From contig CM070717.1 in NCBI GenBank assembly GCA_036346275.1, positions 11,095,178-11,159,177 on the forward strand: a stretch of 64,000 bases of DNA, written 5' to 3'. Made by a program: the position numbers and the translations under genes. Positions 48,381-59,366 of this stretch are shown in pieces (position 1 is the stretch's first letter; the number at the start of each line of letters is the position of its first letter). The notes under the pieces are model-generated. The model had not been told where the DNA came from. It saw only the letters and a program-made list of their open reading frames with translations, and ran no database searches. Source of the stretch: Otatea glauca (lineage: Eukaryota > Streptophyta > Magnoliopsida > Poales > Poaceae).

Positions 48381-50400
48381 ATGGCGACGGACAAATATTC
48401 CACCAAGCCTCCCATCTTTAATGGAGTTGATTTTCCTTTTGGAAGTCCCTGATGGAGTCATACATCACTTCCCGGGCTACGAGATGGCGTAAGGTGAAAC
48501 TCCGCATGAGGTTCCTGCGATGAAAATGTCACGGCCATCAATATGGTTGACGTTGAGGCGAATGCTAAGGCAAGGAACATTCTCATACAGTGGTCTTAGC
48601 CATGGTGAGTATGATAGGATTTCTCACCTTCGCTCCGCTCACGAGATTTGGGTAACCTCGATGCTTACCATGAGGGCTCTACTCAAATCAAGACGTGAGG
48701 CAGACAGTTCAAGCGCGAGTACAACAAGTTTGATCAACGCTACCGGTGAGAGTCTCGACGAGTGTTTTGGTCGGTTTACAAAGATTTTGAGCGACCTCCG
48801 AGCGATTGGTTGCATATACCTCGACTCGGACAATGCTCGGCATTTCTTGACCGCACTCGACCTTCGGGTTTGGGAGATGAAGGTGACCACCATCAAGGAC
48901 ACCACCGACTTATCGACTCTGACTCTTGATGGGCTTTATTCCCGCCTCAAGACTCATGAGATCGATGTCGTCTCTCGGAAGACGAAATCTCAGTCGATGG
49001 CTTTGGTCACCGATCCCATTGGATCTTCTTCTTCTGATCCTTCTATTGGTTTCTCTCTTTCCGCCCTTTGCGAGCTAAGCGATGACCAATGGAAAAATTT
49101 CGGAAAATGAGCTTGCTCTTCTCGCTGCAAGTTTTCTCATGCATACAAGAGGGTGAGAGAGAGAAGAGAGGTGGCATGATCACATGCTTCGAGTGTGGTG
49201 GCCCCAACCACATTCGGCTAATATCCCAAGCTAGAGAAGGGCAAGAACGATGCCGGCGGTTCGGCAAAACGACTACACCGACAAGAACCGCAACAAGAAG
49301 CCTCCGGTTCGTGAATCGGCGCATGAGAAGAAGTACGCAACTTCTCCAAGAACAAGAAGCTCTTCCACCGCGTCCTCGCCGCTTGCAGCGACATCAACCT
49401 CTCCGACACGGAGACATGGAGCGACGAGGCGAGGATGATCCGCAAGAGAAGAAAGGCGGCGAAGACTTCTCCAAGATGTGCTTCATGGCCGACACCAACG
49501 ACATCATTGACTCCGAGCTCTATAGCGACTCGGACGAGGTACCCTCCTATGACCAGCTCAACGAAGCTTTCTGCAAATTAGGAAAATTTCATGCTAGAGC
49601 TAGAGCTAGGTGTACGGAGCTTGAGAAGGAAGTAGGTACCTTGACTCGGGAGTTAGCTTCACTTAGATCTTCTCCCTCCCGAGTCACTGATGATTGCTCT
49701 TTGTGTGATGCTATTCTTGTGGAGTTGGAGAACCTAAGGACCATACATGATAGTGTGCTTGTTGAACTTGATGGTCTTAGGTTGAAGAATGCTAGCACTA
49801 GTTCATTGATGCTATTCCACTGAGGCTAGTTTTTTCATGCTCACTCCACTCCATCATGCTCTAATTGCCCTAAATTGCTTGTCGAAATTGATGCCATGAG
49901 CGAACACCTTAGGAAGCTTTCTGCTAGAAACAATGAACTTGAATCACATGCTTCTAAGGACCCAGTCAGCTCATGTGAGGGTTGTAAGCAATTAAAACTT
50001 GACAATGAAACCACGAATGTCAAGTGTGCTAAACTTGCTAAGGACTTACTAGATAAGTCACAAAAATATTGCTTACGATGTGTTGAGATTGTGGGGACTT
50101 GGATAAAATCCATGTCGAGCTTAGGAAGAAATTAGAAGACCAAGCCCTTAGAATTAGAGATGCTCCTTGCGTTTCTTGTGAGGCCCTCAAGATTGAGGCA
50201 GCCGTCTTTGGGAACAAAAGCACGTCTTTGAGAGATCTCATCTTTACGGTTCTTCTTCCTCTCCTTCCCCTGTTCTTCTTGTGCTTCTTTCTTCCGAGAT
50301 TGCCAAGATCTTATGAGCACTCTCGAGAAGTTTGTTGGAGGCAAGAAGAAGCTCAATCTTATTCTAGACCAATCCAAGATTAGTAGATTCAATCAAGGTC
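48381..50400 (+). pseudogene. D copy 2 gag
   Basis: It starts at ATG 48381 with the same first residues as copy 1 but shifts frame within 25 codons. Readable parts are 48520-49110, 49089-49823 (zinc knuckle CFECGGPNHIR), and 49875-50135. Many of the differences from copy 1 are single-base losses at CAG/CTG sites, so part of the damage may be a sequencing artefact. Confidence 0.75.
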
Positions 50401-51119
50401 TAGGATTTGATCCCTTGAGCACGCTGGCACATCCTCCCACCATTGTGCGCGCTCCAAGAGTGGTGAGATTGTGGTAGCTCTCGAGTGAGTACCACCGTGT
50501 TTAGGTCTGCTGGGGTTGTCCATAGGACTTCTCACCAGAAGGGTGTTACTCCTATGGCTTCTGCCTCTAGCAAGACGAAGTACACATGCACCTTCAGAAG
50601 AAGGATGGTCACCTAGTAGATTTCTACTTGGTGCGCCAAGATCACTCGGTGTGCGTGTTGCTGCTCTTAGGGTATTCGTGGTCATCCCTGCACTTTGAGT
50701 GCTCCTAAGACACACACCGCTTCTAGACAAGTTAGAGAGTCGCTTTTTTTGGGCAAAGGCCCATGACTTGGTTTTCATGCTAGTTCTTGAGTTTTAGTCC
50801 CGAGCTGTTCAGTAGTCGATCTTTTCGCCGTCCTCTTGATATTCCTCGCTTTTCCCATCGAGGTAGATATCGTGGCATGAGGTGTTTTCGGTAGGAGATC
50901 CAGCAACTTCACTAGGATGGTTCGGCTTTTGCACCACGGCGTGCCAACCCAGCTTTGACTCCTAGATTATCTACTAAAGTTGCTCCGATCGTGTGAGAGT
51001 TGTGCGTCGAGAGAGACACTCGAGTCCGCCTTCTTACGTGGATCGGTACTGAGGTGTCGTATGGTTCAAGATTGGGTTCCTAAGTCTTCACTCTATTCCA
51101 AGATCGAGTCATCTTTCTC

Positions 51120-52330
51120 TCTTGTGTCTTGATCGAGTTCATCGGATGGGAAGAGCGATGTTTGGATTGTTGACTCGGTTGTTCTCGTCATATGACCGGA
51201 GATTCTCGATGGTTCTCTTCCTAGTCCGAGCCCCTGATGAGTTAATCACTTTTGGGGATGCATCTTGAGTAGAGTCATTGCTAAAGGTACCATCTGCATT
51301 AACCAAAATTTCATTCTTAAAGATGTTGCCTTAGTAAGTAAGTCGCAATACAATCTGCTCTCTGCTTTCTCAACTTATCGATGACTCTTTCGAGGTAAGC
51401 TTCAAGAGTAATGCCTATAGAATCCTTGATTCATCGGAGGGTTAGTTTATGGATTTCTAGATTTGGGAGAGTCTTTCGTGCTGATTTTTCCGCTTCTTCC
51501 GAGACTCTCTTCGATGTTTGATTGCTTCGAGTCCCGTGATCTCTCCTTCTTGCATAGGAGACTTGGTCACATTGGTTTTGATCATTTGACCGAGTTAGCA
51601 CCACGATCTCATTCGGGTTTGCCCAAACTCAAGATGGTCAAAGACTTAGTTTGCTCTCCTTGCCGACATGGCAAGATGGTTATCGCTTCTCATCCTCCAA
51701 TCACGTAGTGATGGTGATGCACCAGACAACTTTTACATATGGACACCGTTGGTCCAAATAGAGTGCACGATCGCAGGAGGGAAGTGGTATGTTCTTGTCA
51801 TCGTTGATGATTTTTCTAGATACTCTTGGGTATTCTTCATGGCCTCGAAGGATGAGACTTTTCTCACTTCAGGGTTTGATCAAGAGGTTGTCTATTGAGC
51901 TCCCAGTGCATTACGAGCTATACTGCAGTGATAATGACACGGAGTTCAAGAATTCCTACTTTGAGAGTTTTTGTGTGAGTCCGGTTTAGAGCATCGCTTC
52001 TCTTCTCCCTCGCCTCAAAGTGAGAATGGCGTAGTGGAAAGGAAGAACAGGACCACAGTTGAGATGGCCAGGGACGATGCTAGATGAGTACAGTACTCTA
52101 GGAAGTTTTGGGCTGAGGCTATAGCTACTGCTTGCCATGTTTCTAATCGCGTGTTTTTGAGAGCACATTTGCATCGCACTTGTTATGAGTTGAGGTATGG
52201 GCGAAAGCCCAGTGTGTCTCATTTTCGCGTTTTGAGTTGCAAGTGTTTTATCTTGAAGTCCTGTAACCTAGATAAGTTTGAGTCTCGCTCTTCTGATGGT
52301 ATCTTTCTAGGTTACTCGACTTCTTCTCGT
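51120..52330 (+). pseudogene. D copy 2 protease and integrase
   Basis: Counterpart of 43783-44960. The protease motif region lies near 51165-51215 in broken frames. The zinc region LHRRLGHIGFDHLTE...CSPCRHGKM is readable in 51463-51708. VLVIVDDFSRYSWVFF follows near 51790-51840, and NRVFLRAHLHRTCYELRYG near 52145-52205. Confidence 0.75.
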
Positions 52331-53991
52331 AGCTATAGGTCCAGAGTGTTGATGCACATAGGATTATAGAGACCTATGATGTGACCTTTGATGAGGCTTG
52401 CCCAGGAGCTAGACCTGATGTTTCAGGCTCTTCTTATCCCTCCGAGACCATCTTTGTAGAAGATGAGGATGATGGAGATGATGGTGTTCCACCGGATCCA
52501 GTTCCTCTATACCGAGGTGCCTCCTGTTTCCATTTACGCACCTCGGAGAGACCAGCCCTTGCCTTCCGACTCTCCTTCAGTAGTGGCTCTGCTCCTACCT
52601 CTTCTGTGCATGAGGTAGAGGCCACTTCTGCTTCTGGTCCTCCCCGACATATCCAGAAAGCTCATCCACCTGATCAGATCATTGGTGATCTGTTTGAGCG
52701 GGTCACTCGCTCAAAATCAGGTTTGTCCAGTTTTTGCCTCCACTCTGCCTTCGTTGCCTCCTTTGAGCCGAAGGATGTTTCTCATGCATTATCCGATGAG
52801 TCGTGGATTAATGCTATGCATGAGGAACTTGAGAACTTTGAGAGGAACAAGGTATGGCAGCTTGTGAGCCCCATCTGGTCATAATGTCATTGGGACCAAG
52901 TGGGTGTTCAAAAACAAGCAGAGTGAGGATGGGGTTGTCATTCGCAACAAGGCTAGACTAGTTGCACAGGCTTTTCTCGTGTTGAGGGTCTTGACTTTGA
53001 GGAGACCTTTGCCCTCGTAGCTAGACTAGAGGCTATTAGGATCCTGCTTGCATTCTCTCGCATCCAAAGGCTTCAAGCTCTATCAAATGGATGTCAAGAG
53101 TGCATTCCTCAATGGCTATATTGAGGAAGAGGTTTATGTCAAACAACCTCCGTGATTCGAGAACCCCAAGTTTCCTAGTCATGTATACAAGCTCTCCAAA
53201 GCTTTGTATGGACTCAAGCAGCCCCCAGAGCATGGTATGAGAGGCTCAAGTCTTATCTTCTCACCATGACTTCAAAATGGGCATAGTAGACAAAACTCGC
53301 TCATCGACACCATGAGTCTCATTTTCTTCTTGTCCGTTTATGTGGATGATATCATTTTGGTGGCTCATCTCATCCACTTGTGTCTCGGTTTTACGAGGTG
53401 ATGAGCACAGAGTTTGAGATGAGTATGATGGGCGAGTTGAGCTACTTTCTTGGCTTCCAAATCAAGCGCACTCGGGAGGGTACTTTCTTGCATCAAGGCA
53501 AATATACCCGTGACCTCCCGAGGTGCTTCGATATGTCCGATGGGAAGCCGGTGATGACTCCTATGGCCACCACCGCCGTCCTCGAGCCCGATGAGGATGG
53601 TGAGCCTCACGATCAAAAGGAGTTTTGAGCATGATCGGCTCTCTCTTGTACCTCATCGCTTCGAGGAGGACATACATTTCTTTGTGTGTCTGTGGAGCTC
53701 GATTTCAAGCTTCTCCTCGCGCCTCTCACCGCCAAAGTGGTCAAGCGCATCTTCGTATCTTCGTGCTACCACCGATTATGGTATTTGGTACTCTTCTTCT
53801 TCTTGTCTATCTCTTAGAGCCTTTTCCGATGCCGACTTTCTTTGGGTCAGAGGATAAATAGGAAGAGCACTTCTGGCACTTGTCAATTCATTGACACTTC
53901 TCTTATTTCTAGGTCATCTAGGAAGTAGTCCAGAATTGCACAGTCCACCGCTGAGGCCGAGTATGTTGCTGCAGCCAGTTGCTGTAGCCAG
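52331..53991 (+). pseudogene. D copy 2 reverse transcriptase
   Basis: Segment 52381-52884 covers the RT entry region (ACPGARPDVSGSSYPSET, then ALSDESWINAMHEELENFERN). RT motifs continue in fragments, including YVDDI (about 53338-53355) and 53380-53628 with STEFEMSMMGELSYFLGFQ. Frame breaks are frequent until about 53.9 kb and then cease. Confidence 0.75.
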
Positions 53992-54291
53992 GTGCTCTGG
54001 ATGAGATCAACCTTACGGGACTATGGGTTAGAGATAGAGAGTGTGCCACTTTTCTGTGACAACACTTCAGCTATTTGCATTGCTAAAAACCCAGTGCAAC
54101 ATTTCCGGACCAAGCACATTGATATTAGATATCACTTCCTTAGAGACCATGTGGAGAAGGGAGATATCGCGCTTCAGTTCATAGAGAGTGACCTTCAGTT
54201 AGCCGATATCTTCACCAAGCCTTTGGATAGCTCCAGATTTGTTGCCTTGAGGAGTGAGCTTGGAGTCGTGAGCCCTTACGGCCTTTCGTGA
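53992..54291 (+). pseudogene. D copy 2 RNase H, C-terminal part, open
   Basis: A clean 99-codon open segment ends the copia polyprotein. It includes CDNTSAICIAKNPVQHFRTK, HIDIRYHFLRDHVEKGDI and the hallmark ADIFTKPLD, followed by a stop (TGA 54289-54291). It is absent from copy 1. Confidence 0.85.
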
Positions 54292-56091
54292 GGGGGAGCT
54301 GGTTTGTATATTATGTATTATATGTTTTCTTCTAGCTTTTCTTTTCTTTGTGTTTCTTCTGGGTGACTTTGGGCTTATTTTCTTGAGTTGAGTTCACTCA
54401 CTTAGACTTCTAGCATGCCTTGCATGGACCTCTTATCTTGTGCTTTAGGTTGCTATCATGCGTGATTAGCTATTCTCTCTTCTTTCTAGGTTGAGTTCCC
54501 TCACAGTCTTATATGTCTAGCAGGTATTGGGCCTCCTGGGTAGACAGGGTCTGTGTGCACTCCTTAGTTGGGATCTAGAGTCGGCTTCCCTATGTCAATC
54601 ACTGGGGAAGATAAGAGCGAGTCTGAGCCGTAGTGAGTCTCTTCTATCTTATCTATGCTCAATAGCCATCCAGTTTTGCGCCGACTTCTTCTCCTCATTC
54701 TGTTTTTCTTTATTATTGAGTTCATTCGGTTTTCTTTATGCCTAATCTTGATAATAACTCAACTTTAACCAGATTTGAGCTTAAAATTGATTCATTTGTT
54801 GAGGGGAGTTTGGGAATCTGTTCATGCATTGCATTTAGACGCATTTCCTATTTAATGAGCTTTGTCTATTATGCAATTGATTTCTTCTTCATGCTATACA
54901 CCATGCTACATCATTTGAAGAAAATCACTAGCTTAGATATGTCCAAGTTCATTTAACTTGCTAAGCTTAAAAATGAAATAAGCCTTAAATGAAAAACTTG
55001 ATGAAACTTGTTGCTTTTACTTGCTAGGTTTCTTCTCTAGAGGTTTATGCCATAATTTGAGAAATTTTGGAGTTCTCTAGAGTCCCTATAGCAACTTGGG
55101 TGAAACTAGTTTGATCCATGCTAGAGTCCTTCAATTGCTCATAAATCATTGTGCTAAAAATGAAAATTAAACAAATTGACTCTTCTTGTGCACATACGAC
55201 TCAACACCTTGCATTCACAAGACCGCTTCCCATTGCACTTGGGATGAACTTGGAATACATCGTGTTTGACCTAGACCATCCTCTTAAGAGTTCATCTTGA
55301 GATGGTCACATACGGCTTGAGTCAATTGGTTGTCAAAAGAAAATACAAATAAATTAAAAAACAAAGATATATGTGGGTAAAGAATGCAAATAATGTCAAA
55401 CATTTGAACCCTGCTATGTCTTGTATGATGATAAATCAAAATTTGCATTAAGTGATAAATGAGCCCGAAGGACCTTGTATGCTCTTCTAGATTCCCCAAA
55501 GTGTTGAGTAGGTTGAACTCTAGGTTTTCCTTTTGATCCTTAGAGTGGCTATTCTTCTATTTTTAGAACTAAAGCTGAGTGTTGCACTTGTAAAATCTTG
55601 CTAAAAATGATATATTCAAAACTAAGCTCGTATTTGCACTTGGACATGTCTTAGTTTAGTCATCTTCTGAAATTGACAAGCTTGGTGCAATATCCTTCCA
55701 TTTTGATCAATTGGATAATCTTCAAAGCTCTTTCGATTGCATTTCTTGCATACATAAAAAGAGGGAGAAAATTCCATTTTGATGCCTATATTGCCAAAAG
55801 AGGGAGAAAATGTAGAAAGCTTGTTGGTTCTTATGATCTTTGTAAATCTTTGCTATTTTTTATGGATCATAATCACATTTGGCACTTACGATTGGTTTTT
55901 AGAGTTTTTATGGAAAACTTGCTCTTTTCATGGTCTTGATCTAAATTCTTTTTGCCAACTTGGTCATGATTTTATATCTTTCTCTCTAGACCAAGTTTGG
56001 CTTTGCAATCAAATTGATTTCTTCTTCTTTCATTCAAACTCAAATTTATGCCTTTTGTGTGGTTTGTCAATATACTCATCAAGGGGGAGAT
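54292..56091 (+). mobile_element. D copy 2 3' non-coding region with polypurine-like motifs
   Basis: 1.8 kb lie between the RNase H stop and LTR 3. Purine-rich motifs recur: GAGGGGGAGC at about 54291, AGAGGGAGAAAA at about 55760 and 55798, and the final AAGGGGGAGATT just before LTR 3. Multiple polypurine motifs upstream of the 3' LTR are a known Sirevirus trait. The small ORFs here show no recognisable envelope-like protein. Confidence 0.65.
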
Positions 56092-57727
56092 TGAAGGACC
56101 ATGTGGAGGTCCATCTATATTTGTGATGAGTATTTGACTTTATTTGAGCAAGCAAGATGTGCTCAAGTTTGAGTTTGATTTGGATTGATTTTCAAAATGA
56201 AGCAATTTGAGTTGTCTCTGCAGGAGTGGCAGTATCGGACGTATGGGTGCGGTAGTGATGAGTTGGATGGTTTATTGCATATCATTGTGGGCATTCCTAT
56301 GTGATGTGTTCCCTTGTTTTTGATGGTTGCAGGACGACGGTGCTAGGTCATGGTGAGGCGGAGGATGACCGGGACTAGGCGAGGAGCGTCAAAGGTCCAG
56401 ACGGTTGGGAGATCGCTAGAAGATGATCGGAGACGGAGTCCGTGCAAGCCATGAAGACAAGGAATGGATGTGATGCTAGTTAGATGCTGCTCGGATCGAT
56501 GAGGGCCGTCGGATTGCGGTCTAGTTGATAGGATAGCGGGTCTAGTTAGTATGCTTTGAAAACCGTGCAAGAAAACCCGGTATGTGTGTGGGTTTTGGGT
56601 TAGCCCTTGCATGACTGTGTGTGTGGGTTAATCCTAGCCCTTAGATGAGTGCTCTAGGGTTGAGGGACTCATCCAAGGGTGGTAGGTGGCCCAAGAGTAG
56701 TATAAATAGGGGTGGAGGGGTAGCCTCCTTCCCTTGAAGGTTTTGAGGTTTGTGAATGCTCCTTTGAGCTTTGCCCATATGAAAGTGAGGCTTTGTAACC
56801 TCTCCTTCCAGAAATAAAAGTTTTATCCATCCATCTCTGAATTTATTTTGCGCATTTACATTATGTCTTTACTTTACGCAATTTAAATTCAGCATTTACT
56901 TTCCCGCAATTACATTCTCGCAATTTACTTTCACGCAATTTGGATTTGCCTCCCCTCCTTCTAAATGCTGTTGATCTTGGATGTTTTGAGTGTGTTCATA
57001 TGGTTTTACATCTCTTTTGCACTCTTGGATGGAGTTGAGAACATCTTGTCTTTCAAGTTCCAACGTTATTCAGAACTTGTTCTTTGCGTAGTATTTAGTA
57101 TTTGATTTTTATAAACATGTAGAAAAATACTTTTTAAGTGATTCTTGTTGGAGGAGGTGCGGGACTCTGATATCCACCTGCAGAAAATTTTGGAGTTCAC
57201 TTATTGCACCGTTTGGGCGCCATGAGGTGAAAACCGAGCCCCAAACTTTCTGCTCGAAGTTCTTGACTGACTGTGTTCTTCGACTTCTCCTGTTTTTTCT
57301 GTAAGGATTTTTGAGGCAAAATTTGGTGGAGATCTTCAAGACTCTGTTCCTCATAGGGAGAAAAATTTTCAAAATTTTTGAGCTGTAGAAACCCACCAAC
57401 CTCCTGTTCAAATTGAGGACAAGTTCTAGAAATTCTGCTTTTGCTTTTCTGAAATTGACTTTTGTGATTTGAATTGATGTCTTTTCTAAAAGCAAGAGTT
57501 GAATTGATTCCTCTTTATCTTGGACACTAGACAACTAGGATTGTGAAAATCCCCACATATTTTATGGTACTTATCCATGCAAGCTAGGGGTACACATAGT
57601 TGTCTAGTTTTTCGGGTTTTTCACGATTTCCTTTGAGCGATCTTGTCGAGGTTTTTGTTGGAGTATTTTGGGGGAAAATTTATTTGCGACCATTCACCCC
57701 CCCTCTGTTCGCCATCTCGGTCCTTCA
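56092..57727 (+). repeat. D LTR 3 (1,636 bp)
   Basis: Ends CGGTCCTTCA and is followed directly by host element sequence (TAGTAACTCAG), so it is the outer right LTR of the D insertion. Confidence 0.9.
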
Positions 57728-59022
57728 TAGTAACTCAGCTCTGCAGACCAAATTGATTTCAGCATTCCATGCAGGGGCAATAGGAGGTCATTCGAGAATC
57801 CAGGCTACTTATCACAAGATGAAGAAGATGTTCTATTGGACAAATATGAAACTGCAGGTGGAAGAATTTGTGAAGCAGTCTCGAGTCTGCCAGCTTGTGA
57901 AAGGAGAATGGTCGAAATCGGCAGGATTATTACAGCCCTTACCTAATCTAGAAGCTGCATGGCAAGATTTGACGATGGACTTTATAGAGGGCTTACCTAT
58001 CTCAGAAGGTTACAATACAATTATGGTGGTGGTTGATCGCTTCTCCAAGTATGCTCACTTTATTGCCCTTCGACATCCATTCACAGCCCAGAAAGTTGCA
58101 AAATTATTTGTAGAGCATGTGGTTAAGTTACATGGAGTGCCGAAGAGTATTGTGTCTGGCAGGGACAAGATTTGTACTAGTCTCTTTTGGCGAGAGCTAT
58201 TTCAAGCATTGTATGTCAAATTGCAATATAGCACGGCTTATCATCCTCAGACGGATGGGCAAAGTGAACGAGTGAATGAGTGACTTGAAATGTATTTGAG
58301 GTGTGCTGTACATGAGATGTCGAGAAAATGGAAATCATGGTTATCGCTAGCTGAATTTTGGTATAACACAAGTTTCCATTCGGCTCTAAGTGCTCTCCTT
58401 TCAAAGCTTTGTATGGGATAGAACTAAAGTATGGGATCTTATCAGTGATACCTAGTGATGGTTCTGAGGATGTAGTGAGTATTTTGCAAGATCGCACATA
58501 GTATAATGAATGGATCAAGCAGCATTTGGCTAGAGCACAAAACCGAATGAAACAACAGGCGGATCAGAATCGGTCTGAGAGACAATTTCAAGTGGGGGAA
58601 CAAGTATTGCTTAAGCTCCAGCCTTATGCACAAAAGTTTGTGGTAAATAGGCCATTTCCAAAGTTGGCACACCGATTTTATGGTCCTCATACTGTGCTAG
58701 CAAGAATTGGTCAGGTAACTTATAGGCTTGATTTACCACCTAACAGCCAGGTGTATCCAGTTTCCCATGTTTCTCACCTAAAGGTTTTCAACCTAGATTA
58801 CACACCAGTTTTCTCGGAACTGCCCAATGCAACAGAGCTGGATGTGAAGGAAATAGAACCAGAGATGGTGCTGCAAAGAAGACTGGTCAAGAAAGGATGT
58901 GCGGCAGTTGTGCAAGGGCTTATTAAATGGTCAGGTCTACCTGTGACTTCTGCAACTTGGGAGGATATCAGTATTCTTCAGGCTTGCTATCCATCGGCTG
59001 TTGCTTGGGGACAAGCAAGATC
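57728..59022 (+). pseudogene. H integrase and chromodomain
   Basis: This continues pol after element D. It opens with a zinc-binding region (HAGAIGGHSRIQATYHKMKK...) in which the first Cys of the CxxC pair is Ser (KQSRVCQ). The DDE core has TMDFIEGLP (first Asp) and HPQTDGQSERVNE (Glu). The second site reads VSGRDKI, with Gly (codon 58158-58160) where SDRD is expected, so the catalytic Asp is lost. Stops at about 58281 and 58500 follow. Segment 58526-59059 carries the C-terminal domain (VGEQVLLKLQPYAQ, FYGPHTVLARIGQVTYRL) and a chromodomain (LIKWSGLPVTSATWED). Confidence 0.85.
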
Positions 59023-59025
59023 TGG

Positions 59026-59037
59026 AGCGGGGGGTAG
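59026..59037 (+). other. Polypurine tract of H
   Basis: GAGCGGGGGGTAG lies directly before the 3' LTR start TGTTAAGG. Confidence 0.75.
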
Positions 59038-59361
59038 TGTTAAGGATGGTAGGGATTAATTAGTGGTTCATCGAAGGGATGGCGTCAGTTAACGATGGTG
59101 AATAGTAATTGTCATGTAACTGTGTCCGTAAAGTTTTGCCAGTTGTTTTGGTAGGCTGGTAACAGATTGAGTCAGGGGAGCAGGGGTATATAACCTTTTG
59201 TAATGAGACAAAAAGGGCATGTTGAAAATGGAATGAAATCCTCATCTCCTTCTATGTGTTCTTGTGAACTTCTTCTTCCTCCCTTTTCTTCCCCTGTTCT
59301 TTGTTGCGATCAAATCTCACGTCCCAATGTTTGGTGGCAAGGGATTCTACCGGTCATAACA
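59038..59361 (+). repeat. 3' LTR of H (324 bp), with TATA box
   Basis: TGTTAAGG...GGTCATAACA, followed by the target duplication ATAAG (59362-59366). It retains GGGGTATATAA with TATATAA at 59187-59193, missing from the 5' LTR. Confidence 0.9.
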
Positions 59362-59366
59362 ATAAG
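59362..59366. other. Right target-site duplication of H (ATAAG)
   Basis: Identical to 15169-15173. Confidence 0.9.

Larger units (their letters stand above)
39312..57727 (+). mobile_element. Element D: Sirevirus-like copia tandem, LTR-int-LTR-int-LTR
   Basis: Three LTR copies (39312-40950, 46706-48325, 56092-57727) enclose two internal regions in the same orientation. The only host flanks are AAGTA (39307-39311) and TAGTA (57728-57732), consistent with one insertion site with one mismatch. Copia order (gag, PR, integrase, RT, RNase H), a long gag with zinc knuckles, ~1.63-kb LTRs, a primer-binding site TGGTATCAGAGCC and a 1.8-kb non-coding tail with GGGGGAGATT before the 3' LTR fit Sireviruses (Opie/Ji type). 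Internal copy 1 lacks its last ~2 kb. Confidence 0.85.
15174..59361 (+). mobile_element. Element H: Reina-like Ty3/gypsy chromovirus, split by three nested insertions
   Basis: Both LTRs (15174-15488 and 59038-59361) are recognisable over their full length and are flanked by the identical 5-bp duplication ATAAG (15169-15173 and 59362-59366). This proves that the 44-kb span is one original insertion expanded by later ones. Host pieces are 15174-15920, 23337-23397, 36338-39311 and 57728-59361; with the three target duplications counted once they total about 5.4 kb. Order is gag, protease, RT, RNase H, integrase, chromodomain. Short LTRs, small size and a chromodomain fit the Reina clade. By eye the two LTRs differ at about one position in ten, so H is the oldest member of the nest. 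Confidence 0.9.
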
